Shown here: positions 1-12,400 of the stretch, piece after piece | How the letters are laid out: each line of letters starts with the position of its first letter | How positions within the stretch are numbered: position 1 is the stretch's first letter | NCBI GenBank assembly: GCA_903813345.2 | Contig: CAIIXF020000009.1 | Location: 16,085,759 to 16,149,758, forward strand | Length of the DNA stretch: 64,000 nucleotides | Direction of reading: 5' to 3' | From: Owenia fusiformis | Lineage: Eukaryota > Annelida > Polychaeta > Sabellida > Oweniidae | Program-made: the position numbers and the translations under genes | The notes under the pieces: generated by a model | What the model saw: the letters and a program-made list of their open reading frames with translations, nothing else | Database searches by the model: none | Told to the model about the DNA's origin: nothing

Positions 1-461
1 TTTTAGATCAAATTCAATCTATGTTGAAGGACTTGTTACATTATATCATTGCTAAGAACCCCTGGCACTATATAACTGCATTTTGGGTATGTAGGTTGGA
101 AAATAAAAAAGTTGTAGTGTCTTGAAAAAAAGTGGCGCTTTTTTTGACCCACCCTATAAAATAGGTGAGACTTAAAAATGACTAAATTTGCATATTTTTT
201 TCCTATTAATTGCAATATTTCTGAGACTAATACAGATATCGGCCTATAACTTTAGGATATTATTCATCTTTGGACAAAGAAACTTTTGAATTGTAAAAAT
301 ACAAGATACAGACTGACTGCAGCTAAACCTAATGAAAGCCTACAATAGAAGTGGACTCATAAGGCTAAGTTTTCTTAAAATTTGAACACCAAAAGGCCTA
401 GGTCAAAATCTAGGTCAAATTCATAATTTTTCCTTATTTTTGCAAACTGAACAGTAAATAC

Positions 462-1229
462 CTAGAGAATATATATAATTCATTTATACTACCACATTTC
501 GACTACTGTGATACAATTATATATGATAAGGCATCAACTTCAAAACTATTAACATTGGATAGACTTCATTATCAAGCAGCTTGCCATGTGTCAGGAGCAA
601 TACACGGTTCAAACACATCGAAAGTTTTATCATTACTCAACTGGAAAACGTTCACTTCCAGGAGAGAATAACATCTTAAAATTTTTGCTTTCAAGGCTAG
701 ATACCATTGTTTCCCTCCTTTCATTTGTGATTTAGTTAGTTCATACGAGAATATTCCAAATCGGCCCCTAAGACAACCAAGGCATTATAGAATACCCTTT
801 CCAATCAGTAATTCGTTCAAAAAGTCAACCATTATCAGGGCTCTGACCCTGTGGGATGACATACCATACGAGGACAGGAAAGGCCAACCAATATCTAGAT
901 TTAAAAGTTTAGTAAGAGGAAATATGAGCCCTGACTCCAGAGTATCCACTACTAAAATGAATATGACAATGCCAAGGAAAATCGAAATTCTGTTCAATAG
1001 ATTTAGAGCTGGACTGTTTCTAAAAGCACATTTATATTCCCATAACTTTGTGACAGTAAATGACCCTTTCTGCGTATGTGGTGACATACAACAAACAACG
1101 CATCACTTTTTATTAAACTGCCCTCTGCTGCAACAAGAAAGATGCACTCTCCTAGCAGGACTAAAAACCTTAGGATTTTTCAATCGTTTCCAAAATTGAA
1201 ACTCTTATGAAAAAATTCAATTTTTATTA
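462..1229 (+). pseudogene. LINE reverse-transcriptase C-terminus, part 1
   Basis: The translation starts LPHFDYCDTIIYDKASTSKL, continues LDRLHYQAACHVSGAI and LLNWKTFTSRRE, then after an in-frame stop at 669-671 resumes with TLWDDIP and FRAGLFLKAHLYSH, and ends with the zinc-binding motif CVCGDIQQTTHHFLLNCPLL. This is the 3' end of the ORF2-like protein of a non-LTR retrotransposon, the region after the polymerase. It is 5' truncated, contains at least one stop codon after RRE and another at 1198, and is interrupted at 1229/2550 by a Helitron. Clade not resolved. Confidence 0.75.
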
Positions 1230-2549
1230 TCCCACCGAACGAAGTTCGAGGGGGATATAGAAAAGCCGTCCGTCCGTCCGTTCGTCCGTCCGTTCATCCG
1301 TCCGTCCGTTCGTGTGTCCGGGCAATAACTCAAATACCGGTTGACGGATTTCATTCAAATTTTATAGGCTTATGCCTTACGGGTGTAGGACCTCTGCTCG
1401 AGAAGAAATTTTCAATATGGCTGCTTAATTCAAAATGGCGGCCATTTTTCAGAAAAAATATAATCTTTAATAACTCAAATACAAGTGGATGGATTTGGTT
1501 CAAATTTTATAGGCTGTTGCCTTGGTACAAAGCAGCCTTGCTCAAGAAGACATTTTCAAGATGGCCACCAAATTTCAAAATGGCGGCCATTTTCGTAAAA
1601 ACAGCTTTATCTTTGATAACTCAAAGACCATTGAATGGATTTGGTTCAAATTTTAGATGCTGATGCCTAGGGACATAGGAGCTCTGCTCGAGAAAGGATT
1701 TTCAAGATGGCAGCTTAATTTTAAAATGGTGGCCATTTTTCGTAAAAAAAACGTTATCTTTGATAACTCAAATACCATTGAATGGATTTGGTTTAAATTT
1801 TAGATGCTGATGCTTAGGGACATAGGAGCTCTGCTCAAGAAAGGATTTTCAAGATGGCAGCTAAATTTCAAAATAGTGGCCATTTTTCATAAAAAAACAT
1901 TATCTTTGATAGCTCAATTACCATTGAATGGATTTGGTTCAAATTTTACATGATGATGCCAAGGGACATAGGAGCTCTGCTATAGAAGGGATTTTCAAGG
2001 TGGTAGCTAAATTTCAAAATGGCCGCCATTTTTCATAAAAGAACGTAACCTTTGATAACTCAAATACCAGTTGACGGATTTGGTTCAAATTCTATATGCT
2101 GATGCCTAGAGACAAAGAAGTTCTGCTCAAAAATAAATTTTCAAGATGGCCACTGAATTTCAAAATGGCCACCATTTTTGTAAAAAAATGTAAGTAATGA
2201 TAACTCAAATACTAGTGGATGGATTTGGTTCCAATTTTATATGCTGATGTTTAGGGAAAAAGGAGATCTGCTTCAGAAGAAATTTCAAAGGCAATAGCTG
2301 AATTTCAAAATGGCTGCCATTTTTCATTAAAAAAGTAATCTTTGATAACCCAGCTACCATTGGAAGGACATTCTCTGCTAAAGAAGAAATCTAAAGATGA
2401 CAGCTGAATTTCAAAATGGCAACCATGTTTCATAAAGACATAATCTTTGATAATTCAAATACCAGTGGATGAATTTGGCTCAATTTTTGTTATCAAAACA
2501 TGTTTTGTTCGGTGGGATTTGCTACTCCGTGGAGTTGCTGTTTTTCTAG
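1230..2549 (+). mobile_element. Helitron copy 1, non-autonomous, tandem-repeat type
   Basis: 5' TCCCACCGAACGAAG, 3' hairpin ACTCC-GT-GGAGT (2524-2535), then TGCTGTTTTTCTAG, inserted between A (1229) and T (2550). These are canonical Helitron features (TC...CTRR, A^T). The 5' end also pairs with an internal TTGTTCGGTGGGA at about 2503-2515, an asymmetric inverted repeat. The body holds a CCGT/CCGTT microsatellite (1266-1318), then about ten units of a 117-bp repeat with AAGATGGC and AAAATGGCGGCCATTTT. No RepHel protein. Resembles bivalve pearl / DINE-like elements. Confidence 0.82.
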
Positions 2550-2818
2550 TTATTATTATTTGGAGACAGAAATCTCACAGTAACTGATAATGAACAAATT
2601 ATCCATATAGTTAGCCATTACATCTGCCAGGCTCCCCCCCCCCCGAAAGCTTCTAACATTCCCTGCCATTAATATTATGTACCTTATCTATTGTATTTTC
2701 ATTGTTTCCATTTTTATATGTTTTGTATATTGCCGACAATGTTGAAAAACGTAGGCAATAATATTGTAATGTATTTTATGTTATATATGGAATAAATGAG
2801 AAATTGAAAAAAAAAAAC
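2550..2818 (+). pseudogene. LINE part 2: last codons, 3' UTR and poly-A
   Basis: Directly after the Helitron the frame LFGDRNLTVTDNEQIIHIVS continues the LINE C-terminus (usual pattern 'LLYGDPNL...I...V..YI'). It is followed by a 3' UTR with AATAAAT near 2790 and an A-tract at 2808-2817. It rejoins part 1 when the Helitron is left out. Confidence 0.7.
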
Positions 2819-2939
2819 TTTCGAAATGTAGGTCAAAATAAAAAGTTCTCCAAATTTAACGTATGAGATGTGAATTAAGGGTAGAATTTTCTCAGGAATC
2901 CTAATCTGCAAACCAAATTTCAATCCGACTTCGGTTTGG

Positions 2940-3119
2940 ATTTGCGAACAAATAGTACAGAAGCCAACAGAATTGTCGATCTAATTCCTCCCTTAAGTTA
3001 CAGAAACAGTATTTCGAAAAACAGTTAAAATCTGCACTTTTAACCCATACGGTTTCTGTAACTTAAGTGAGGAATTAAATTGACGATTCTGCTGTCTTCT
3101 GAGCTATTTTTCGCAAACA
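2940..3119. repeat. Foldback, about 75-bp arms
   Basis: ACAGAAGCCAACAGAATTGT to AAGTTACAGAAAC pairs with GTTTCTGTAACTTAAG to CTGCTGTCTTCTG; the TTTGCGAACAAATAG and CTATTTTTCGCAAA flanks extend the stem. Loop of about 40 bp. MITE-like, lies 135 bp before NOL11 exon A. Confidence 0.6.
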
Positions 3120-3254
3120 AGTACATATTTTAAAACATATGATACTACACGTTTGTGTGAAAAAATGTCGTGAGGATTCCACCTTACTTCCAGATTTCCC
3201 TTCCTCTACACATGTTAAGAATCTAAAGTTTCTATTCTATTTCTATTTGTCTAG

Positions 3255-3496
3255 ATGGAATTGGTGTATGGGACTCAAAGTATGGTACTTTACAAGAGTG
3301 GACCGTATTTCCTGATCCAACCAATAGAGGTCAGGCCATATACAAACAGGATCACAATCTGTATATACCAAGTAGCAATGCATTGTGGGTGTGTGATTAT
3401 GAGAATAAAGAGAGTAATCTGAAGATGTCATTGGGAAAGTACCCATCCACAGATACTAATGCATCACTTACAGCAGTTTGGGATGTAGAAGATATG
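3255..3496 (+). CDS. NOL11: NOL11 exon A (first exon in the window)
   Basis: 242 nt, preceded by a pyrimidine-rich acceptor ending CTAG and followed by GTAATAAC. The first two bases finish a codon begun in an upstream exon, and the next 80 codons are open. The peptide begins GIGVWDSKYGTLQEWTVFPD and ends in TAVWDVEDM, which looks like blades of the N-terminal WD40-like propeller of NOL11. No upstream partner exon was found in 1-3254, which is LINE, Helitron and a foldback. Confidence 0.82.
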
Positions 3497-6400
3497 GTAA
3501 TAACTTAAGAAAATTTTTAGTATCATTGGAATTTTAGTTTACTCTTTACCTTCAGCATGCTGACTTATTTTGGCCATTTTATCGCAAGTGACTGACTTAT
3601 TTTTATTTAAATGATATACTTGACATATGATAAATATCTCCATAACTACTGAATGAATCTTGATTAAATTTACATAAGAGGAAGATACATTGTCTGTTAC
3701 TGTGATCATGTATATTCAATTTATTTTTTAATAAATAAACAAAACTGTGCATACTATACTATGAATACTCCTCCGGAAACCACCACTACACACCTGGGAA
3801 GACTCAACGTCTGGTCAGAATCCAAAACTGCAGCGATCTAATGTTCAACTTTTCATTTGAAATATTCTAATTTCTATTGTCAATGTCCATTATCAGCTTC
3901 ACAAAGCCTGAAGATCTCAAAATCACAGTCCATTAATCCTTCACATTTTCATTATCCCAACAAACGAAGTTCAGTAGGGATAGAGTCCATTCGTCCATCC
4001 AGGAGATAACTCTTAATACGGACAGATTTGCTTCAAAATTGGTGGAAGGATATATATTGGTGAATAGTTTTACGCAAACATTTTTTCAAGATGGCAACTG
4101 GCTACTTTAGAAATGGTGGGAAAATTTTGCGAAAAATCTTTAGTTTTTCATTTTAAAGCAAAGAAATGAATATTATTGTTTGAAATTTTGATAGTATTCA
4201 CCTTTCCCCAGAGTCAGCTCATGAATATTAAAATTAGCAAACCTGAAATCTCTGACGTCAGAGTAGGGCAGATTTTCGCCTGAAAATCTTAACACATTAG
4301 ATGTCAATGTGAATCGTAAAGGGAATGGGTTAATTTTACTGTCAAATTATGTTGAGTATTAATAATATTAATGATAAATGGAATGGAATTCAATTATAAT
4401 TATACTCACGTCTATATTCCCCCTTCTTTATTTATATTGTTCTGGGGAATTAAATGAATAGAGACATATTGATGTGAAGAGTCCAATGTTTCCTGTACAT
4501 TTTCAAATTACGCCGACTGTACAAAACCCCATGTTTAGTTCTTGACTGTCAAAATGTCAACATCCCATGGTAATCTTAAGTTTGTGTAATATTTCAAATG
4601 GGGTGAAGAAGGCTTAACCTTGAATTAGAAAAAGTATTCGACTCTCAAATCTGGGCCAACGGTGCATTACTTTCACTTACGTTCAGCCACCTGTTATACC
4701 ACATGACAATGTAACTTTTTATGTCTGCCGAAGAATTTGACAAAGGTTACGTGAGTGATGACTAGTGAGTGATGATGAGGCCGTTCATGTATGCTTTGAG
4801 ACATTGTACCAGAGTTGCTTGTTTTACACACGATTGTCTATTTGAAGAGACTTATATCTTGAAAGGCCCATGGGCGTTCTTTTAAATATTGAACTTTTTA
4901 GAGAACTTTCAGGATAATTAGATATGAGTTCTATGTAGTTCTATCCAAAAATAGTAAGTATTCGGTTTGCCCAAGCCCAAGTTAATTTGTTTTGGTAATT
5001 TCTATAAAGTCTATCATTACTTATTACATTAAGCATGCTGAAGATATTGAGAAAAGTAATATGTTTTCTCTGCCATGAAATAATAGTTGATTGAAATACA
5101 TTTAGATCGAGAGAATCGAGTGAAATTAAGCGAGAAAAATCCCAAACTTCCAAAAGATGATGTCTTTGGATCTTTGATAATATTACTCTTCAATCACATT
5201 GGGACGGACGTCTGATAGCATTAATTCTGGGCCAATTTCGCCTGCTAGAACATTCAAGTAACGATTTTTAGGATCTAAGAGAATTGACTTTATCAACATT
5301 TGATAGGAGGTATTACCAGATCTTACTCGGTGGTAGGTTGGTTGTATGTAGCCGGGTAGACTTTACGCGCATGTAATCGAAAAGTAATAAAATGTTTTTT
5401 TGATATTTCATATGTTAATATATTCAAGAATGAGACAATCATTTGGCAATACATTTATGGTGACCATTTTGAGATATGAGTTCTATGTTGTATGACTCTC
5501 ATCATGTGAATCATCATTATCATGATTAGCATGAGTGAGTACAACATCATTATGAATGTGTGGGTGCATCATCATCACTATTAGCATGTTTGAGTAAAAG
5601 CATGTGTACCTCAATATTATTGGTTTGTGTGAGTGTATGTATTTTAAAGACACTGTCAAATGTTACATTTATAACGCATTTATTATATATTTCAGATCAA
5701 TCAGAAAGCCCCAAATGCCAGCTGCATTGACCTTCTGCAACAATTGATAGACCCAAATAAGGTAAATAGTAAAATATAAAATTGTTGCATATAATAGCAA
5801 TAATAACAAGACATTTAAGATTGCAAGCAATCTCATGGAGGCCCTCAAGCATTTTAGGAAACTTAATTTGAAGGTCCAAAGGTCAAATCTCAATGTTGAG
5901 GGCAGACATAAACTTCTGAGGTGATTTCAAAATCAAGTAAAGGTGTGAGGTTCCATATCCATTCACCAAAAGGTATGACCCCGCGATGGTCCATTTAAAA
6001 ACTTGTGATTTTGTTCTAAATAACACCATAGTTGGCTTCTAGGGTACCTAGTATGCCATTATTTGGTAACAAAATATAGAGGAGGAGTTCAACTTTCATT
6101 TTGATTACGAAAATAGCGATGTAGGTCAAAATAGTTCCAACATGAGCATGTTTACTACGCGTGTGACCGTCATCTCAGAATTGACCAGATGGTATCAAAC
6201 GCGAGTTACAATAAATGCGTATCATAGTTGGTTATGAACGCCATATGTGCAAAGTAGTGTTAAGAATTTTCGAATTTCCTATTGGATTACGGTACATAAA
6301 CCTTAATGTAAGGCCTAAAATTGTCTGCTACTTGGCCAGAGACCAATATTCTAGTAGAATTTGAAAGCAGGGTCGATATTCTTAGTCAGCTTAGGCCACG

Positions 6401-9400
6401 CAATGATTTTAATTATCCCATCGAACGAAGTTTGGAGGGATATAGGGAACGCCTCCGTCCGTCCGCCGTCCGTCCGTACGTACGTCCGTCCGTACGTACG
6501 TCCGTACGTCTGTACGTACGTCCGTCCGTACGTCTGTACGTACGTCCGTCCGTTCGTCCGGGCAATAACTCAAATACCGTTAGCCCGATTTTGTTCATAT
6601 TTTGTACACATATACCCTATGGGGGTAGAAGTTCTGCTCGAGAGCCGATTTTCAAAATGGCTGCTCATTTAAAAATGGCGGCCATTTTAGTGCCGATTTT
6701 ACAGTAATTTAGGTGCAATATGTAAAACTGTAGTAGCAATATGTTTTAAATGTAAAAAAAATTATATAGGACATTAATGTAGCTAGAAATGTAGATATTA
6801 AAAAAGCACATGGCAGCCATCTTGAAAAATGGCGGCCTTTACTCGTTATTTTACGATTTTTGCTGTAACTCGAAAAGTAGTGGAGCGATTTTGTTCATAT
6901 TTGGTATGTGAATACTATAAGCATGGCACACTGTCTAATGACACTTCTGGTAGAAGGCAGCCATTTTGAAAAATGGCCACCATTTTAACTTATTTTACTA
7001 AAACTCGAAAAGTAGTGGAGCGATTTTGTTCATATTTGGTATGTGAATACGTATAAGCATGGCACACTGTTTAATGACACTTTTGGTAGAGGGCGGTCAT
7101 TTTATAAAATGGCCGCCATTTTAACGTATTTTACTATAACTCGAAAAGTAGTGGAGCGATTTTGTTCATATTTGGTATGTGAATACTGTAAACATGGCAC
7201 ACTGTCTAATGACACTTTTGGTAGAAGGCGGCCATTTTGAAAAATGGATATTTTGAAAAATGGCTGCCATTTTAACTTATTTTACTATAACTCGAAAAGT
7301 AGTGGAGCGATTTTGTTCATATTTGGTACGTGAATACGTATAAGCATGGCACACTGTCTAATGACACTTTTGGAAGAAGGCGGCCATTTTGAAAAATGGC
7401 CACCATTTTAACGTTTTTTACTGTAACTCGAAAAGTAGTCGAGCGATTTTGTTCATATTTGGTATGTGAATATTATAAGCATGGCACACTGTCTAATGAC
7501 ATTTTTGGTAGAAGGTGCCCCTTTTGAAAAATATTTGATGGGATTTGCTACGCTTTGGGGTTGCCGTTGTTCTGGTTCACTTTCAAACCTTCTGTGCGCA
7601 TCAGAATGGTCATAAGGGGCCCATGGAGGGTATTAAATGAAAGAAACCCTGCTTTAATTCCATCAAAATTACTAGGGGTGGGACGGATAACCGAAATACC
7701 GAAAAACCGCGGTTCATAGCCTTCGGATCGGTTTTCGGATCACGGCCCTACTTTCGGATCAGCTTTTCGGATCGTTTTCGGATTAATATTTCATTGGTCA
7801 AGTATCAATAAAACAGTTAAAAACACTGTTTTACAGCAACATTTTTGATATTCCTACGTCCCTACCTTGTCTGTCTTGTCTGTTGCTAGCTCACTCGTTT
7901 ACTAGATTCGTTTCGTATCCGCGTATTCGTATCCCTCGGTAATCAATCATGTGGTCCCTGGTACTATATTCTTTAGTCATGTATTCTAAATAATATGTAT
8001 TGTTCATGAAATACTATAACATAAAATTCCATCTATAAAATATTGTTATAACGTGGCATGATTGATATAAAGATTTGCGCAAATTTATATTTGCGCAGGT
8101 TCGATATAGGGTATTATTTTGTGCGCACCCACAATACATTCAAATATGGCGTCTGGATCTCAAATTCCCGTTTTCCCAAAAGAAATGAAGATTAAGAAAG
8201 TGACAGTCAGCAGTGAAGTCAGAGACAAAGCAGCTAATCATGTCAATCAATACAAATCCTTTAAATGAATGAACCGAACCGAAAAAAACCGAACCGACGG
8301 CTGATGATCCGAAAAACCGAACCGAACCGAACCGAAATGAACCGTCCCATCCCTAAAAATTACATGATTTTGAGGGTCCACATCTCCCTGAAACTGCTAC
8401 AATGTAGCAATTTTTCATTTTTATAGGCTAGTGTAGATACACGTGTCAGGTCAACATAAACAGTAAGCATGTGTGATTTTTAAATTGCTACATCTTTGGG
8501 GGAAAGTGCCATTTTCTTAGATTAGGTAGTAGATAGTTGAAAGCTAATTAGAAGTAACAAATGCTTTGGCAGAATAAATAAGGAAAAATAAATAAAGAAT
8601 AAATAAAGAAAAGGTGAGAAAGCTAAAGGAGGCCTCTTTCAGAGGGCCTCATGAATGCTTCCTTAATAACAGCTTTAACAGTCTTGTCGATGCGATGGTG
8701 GTTTATATTCTCCTTTTAGATAATAGTTTCACCCATATTAATAAACAAGTATTCAATGACTTATTATGTCACCACCAAAAGTGGTGACATATTGTTATGG
8801 TCTCCGTTTTTTTGCGACGGCGGTTGGTGGTTGGCGTCCGGCGGTTGGCGTCCGGCGTCCGGCGTCTGTAACAATTTCTTACAACTTCCTATAACTTAAC
8901 AAATACTGTTTAGACTGACTTCAATTTTTTTCTAAATCATCTACATGTTGTGACATATTGTTATGGTCTCCGTTTTTTTGCGACGGCGGTTGGTGGTTGG
9001 CGTCCGGCGGTTGGCGTCCGGCGTCCGGCGTCTGTAACAATTTCTTACAACTTCCTATAACTTAACAAATACTGTTTAGACTGACTTCAATTTTTTTCTA
9101 AATCATCTACATGTTCTCGGAAGTTCAAATCTGACTTTAGATTTGACATTTGACCTTCAATGACCTTCTCAAGGTCAAAAAGGTCTTTTTTCAACTCGCT
9201 TCACATTGACTAAATTTTTTTTCAAAATCATCTACATGTTCTCAGAAATTCAAATCTGACTTTAAATTTGACATTTGACCTTCAAATCTGACTTTAGATT
9301 TGACATTTGACCTTCAATGACCTTCTCAAGGTCAAAAAAGGTCTGTTTTCAACTTGCTTCAAATTGACTAAAAAATTTTTTCAAAATCATCTACGTGTTC

Positions 9401-12400
9401 TCAGAAATTCAAATCTGACTTAAGATTTGACTTAAGATTTGACATTTGACCTTCAATGACCTTCTCAAGGTCAAAAAGGTCTGTTTTCAACTTGCTTTAA
9501 ATTGACTAAATTTTTTTTTCAAAATCATCTACGTGTTCTCAGAAATTCAAATCTGACTTAAGATTTGACTTAAGATTTGACATTTGACCTTCAATGACCT
9601 TCTCAAGGTCAAAAAAGGTCAAAAAGGTCTGTTTTCAACTTGCTTCAAATTGACTAAAAAAAATTTTCAAAATCATCTACGTGTTCTCAGAAATTCAAAT
9701 CTGACTTTAGATTTGACTTAAGATTTGACATTTCACCTTCAATGACCTTCTCAAAGTCAAAAAAGGTCAAAAAGGTCTTTTTTCAACTTGCTTCAAATTG
9801 ACTAAATTTTTTTTTCAAAATCATCTACATGTTCTCAGAAATTCAAATCTGACTTTAGATTTGACATTTGACCTTCAATGACCTTCTCAAGGTCAAAAAA
9901 GGTCAAAAAGGTCTGTTTTCAACTTGCTTCAAATTGACTAAATTTTTTTTTCAAAATCATCTACATGTTCTCAGAAATTCAAATCTGACTTAAGATTTGA
10001 CTCAAGATTTGACATTTGACCTTCAATGACCTTCTCAAGGTCAAAAAGGTCTGTTTTCAACTTGCTTCAAATGGACTAAAAAATTTTTTCAAAATCATCT
10101 ACGTGTTCTCAGAAATTCAAATCTGACTTTAGATTTGACTTAAGATTTGACATTTGACCTTCAATGACCTTCTCAAAGTCAAAAAAGGTCAAAAAGGTCT
10201 TTTTTCAACTTGTTTCAAATTGACTAAATTTTTTTTTCAAAATCATCTACATGTTCTCAGAAATTCAAATCTGACTTTAGATTTGACATTTGACCTTCAA
10301 TGACCTTCTCAATGTCAAAAAAGGTCAAAAAGGTATTTTTTCATCTTGCTTCAAATTGACTAAATTTTTTTTCAAAATCATCTACATGTTCTCAGAAATT
10401 CAAATATGACTTTAGATTTGACATTTGACCTTCAATCACCTTGTCAAGGTCAAAAAAGGTCAAAAAGGTCTTTTTTCAACTTGCTTCAAATTGACTAATT
10501 TTTTTTTTCAAAATCATCTACATGTTCTCAGAAATTCAAATCCTTTGAGAAGGTAAAAAAAGGTCAAAAAAGTCTGTTTTCAACTTGCTTCAAATTGACC
10601 AATTTTTTTTTTCAAAATCATCTACATCTTTTCAGAAGTTCAAATTTGACTTTACAAGTTCTCAGAAATTCAAATCTGACTTAAGTTTGAACTCATAATA
10701 TTGTGAGCAACTAGGTGGTGACATTTTGTCATGTTAATGCCTTGTTTTTATTTATTGTAGACATCATCACCTGAAGAATTCAAAGATGTATTTGCTCAGT
10801 TCTTTAAGATGAGCCATAAAGAATCAAACAGGCATTTATTGTCTGCAAAGAATGTTGGGATCCTCCTGAATCGCATCATTGGAGAAAGGGGTTTTCTAGA
10901 ACATACAAGGTTACAGTTCAAACAGTTACTGGACAAAAAAACAATTGGATTTAGGTGAGAAATGAAATTCTAAGTTGAATTTTATTTTGGAAAACCGAAT
11001 TTGGAAATATACCCTATTCTTTGTGAATTGTGTTCATATTATCAAATTTTTCATATACTGTAAAACACTTTTAATTTGCGGGAGCAATTTTCGCGGATTT
11101 GTACATTTGATTCTTTTCGCGTATTCATGTTTTCGCGATTTACCACCAAAATACGCAAATAATAAATCAATTCTGCGTTGTAAAATAAATGTTAACAAAG
11201 TTAATTGTCAAATATTGCATTGAAATGTGAAAAGGAATAAAACCTGTTTCGGAAAATATTTAGTGTAAGATATGATTGTTTTGGATTAATACTCTAATTG
11301 GTTGTATCTTGGGGTATTATCTTGTTAATTAACAAGATACGATTGCCACCTGTTGTTTTCGATTGAAAATAAAACTCATGATAGGTTATAATTATATAGG
11401 TTATAAACATAATCCTAGAAATAAACTTACAAACTTTCTTGTCATGAGTTAATACCCGTTGATTGGAAAGTGTGAATGGAGGAATGAAGTCCCAGGGTAA
11501 AGAATAATTTCAGCATTTTACCTTAACTTTAATATTTACTATGACGATTTCTTAACCCATTACTTTATCGTTTTACCTTTTATTGTTTAAAACATAGCAT
11601 GCAGTATTACAATAGACAAATATATTTCAACATGACTTCTAAATTTGTTTTCACGTTTGTTTTGTAATTGCATACAACACTTGAATAAGTGCAAAATACA
11701 TTGAGAATTATTGTATGTTAGTATATTTTATTCTACATTCACGATACCCAGGAAAAAATGTAATGTCAAATTTTTAATTCGGGGGTTCCTGAATTCGCGA
11801 TTTTACACTCTCGCGAACATACGCGAATCCAAGATGCTCGCGAATTTAACATGTTTTACATTAACTGAAGTAATTAAAAACAAGTATTATATGAGTAGTC
11901 ATCATGCCTCCTTTGGTGTGTCCATAGCCTTTATAAATGGAACAAAATATATAATGTAAAATCTAAATGAAATCTAAAATTGAAGTTAGACCAATGTTAT
12001 GGAATGTAATATCTACATATTTATTGTTGGACCACTTACACAATAGCATATCTAATTTTACTTACCATGTATTTCAGTGTGTGTCCTCTTCTATTTGAGA
12101 GACTAATGGAAAGGAACAGTCTGGAACTGATGAGTTTCTGTTTGGAAAAAGTACAGAATATTCCAGAGGGAGTTGCCTTGCAATGTTTGCAGTACTTCCT
12201 CAGGTTTGTAGTTTTGCATTGTTTTCATAGTTGCAACATCAGAACAGTATAAAAAGAGTGAATGTTTATAGATCATTATGTTGTACAGTGTACATGTATA
12301 TAATTTTGCAATAGTTTATTAAAACTGATTGTTATGTTATGATATATTTATTTCCATATTATGATTACAAGTACAAATCTACATAGTGACCACATTGTTT

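Noticed and set aside
4941-5153. 70-codon minus-strand frame with WDFSRLISLDSLDL
   Set aside because: No homology I recognise, no neighbouring exon in frame.
6321-6707. Open frames through the CCGT/ACGT microsatellite (also near 39311, 41924 and 42069)
   Set aside because: They encode only RPSVRPSV-type repeats of Helitron DNA, not proteins.
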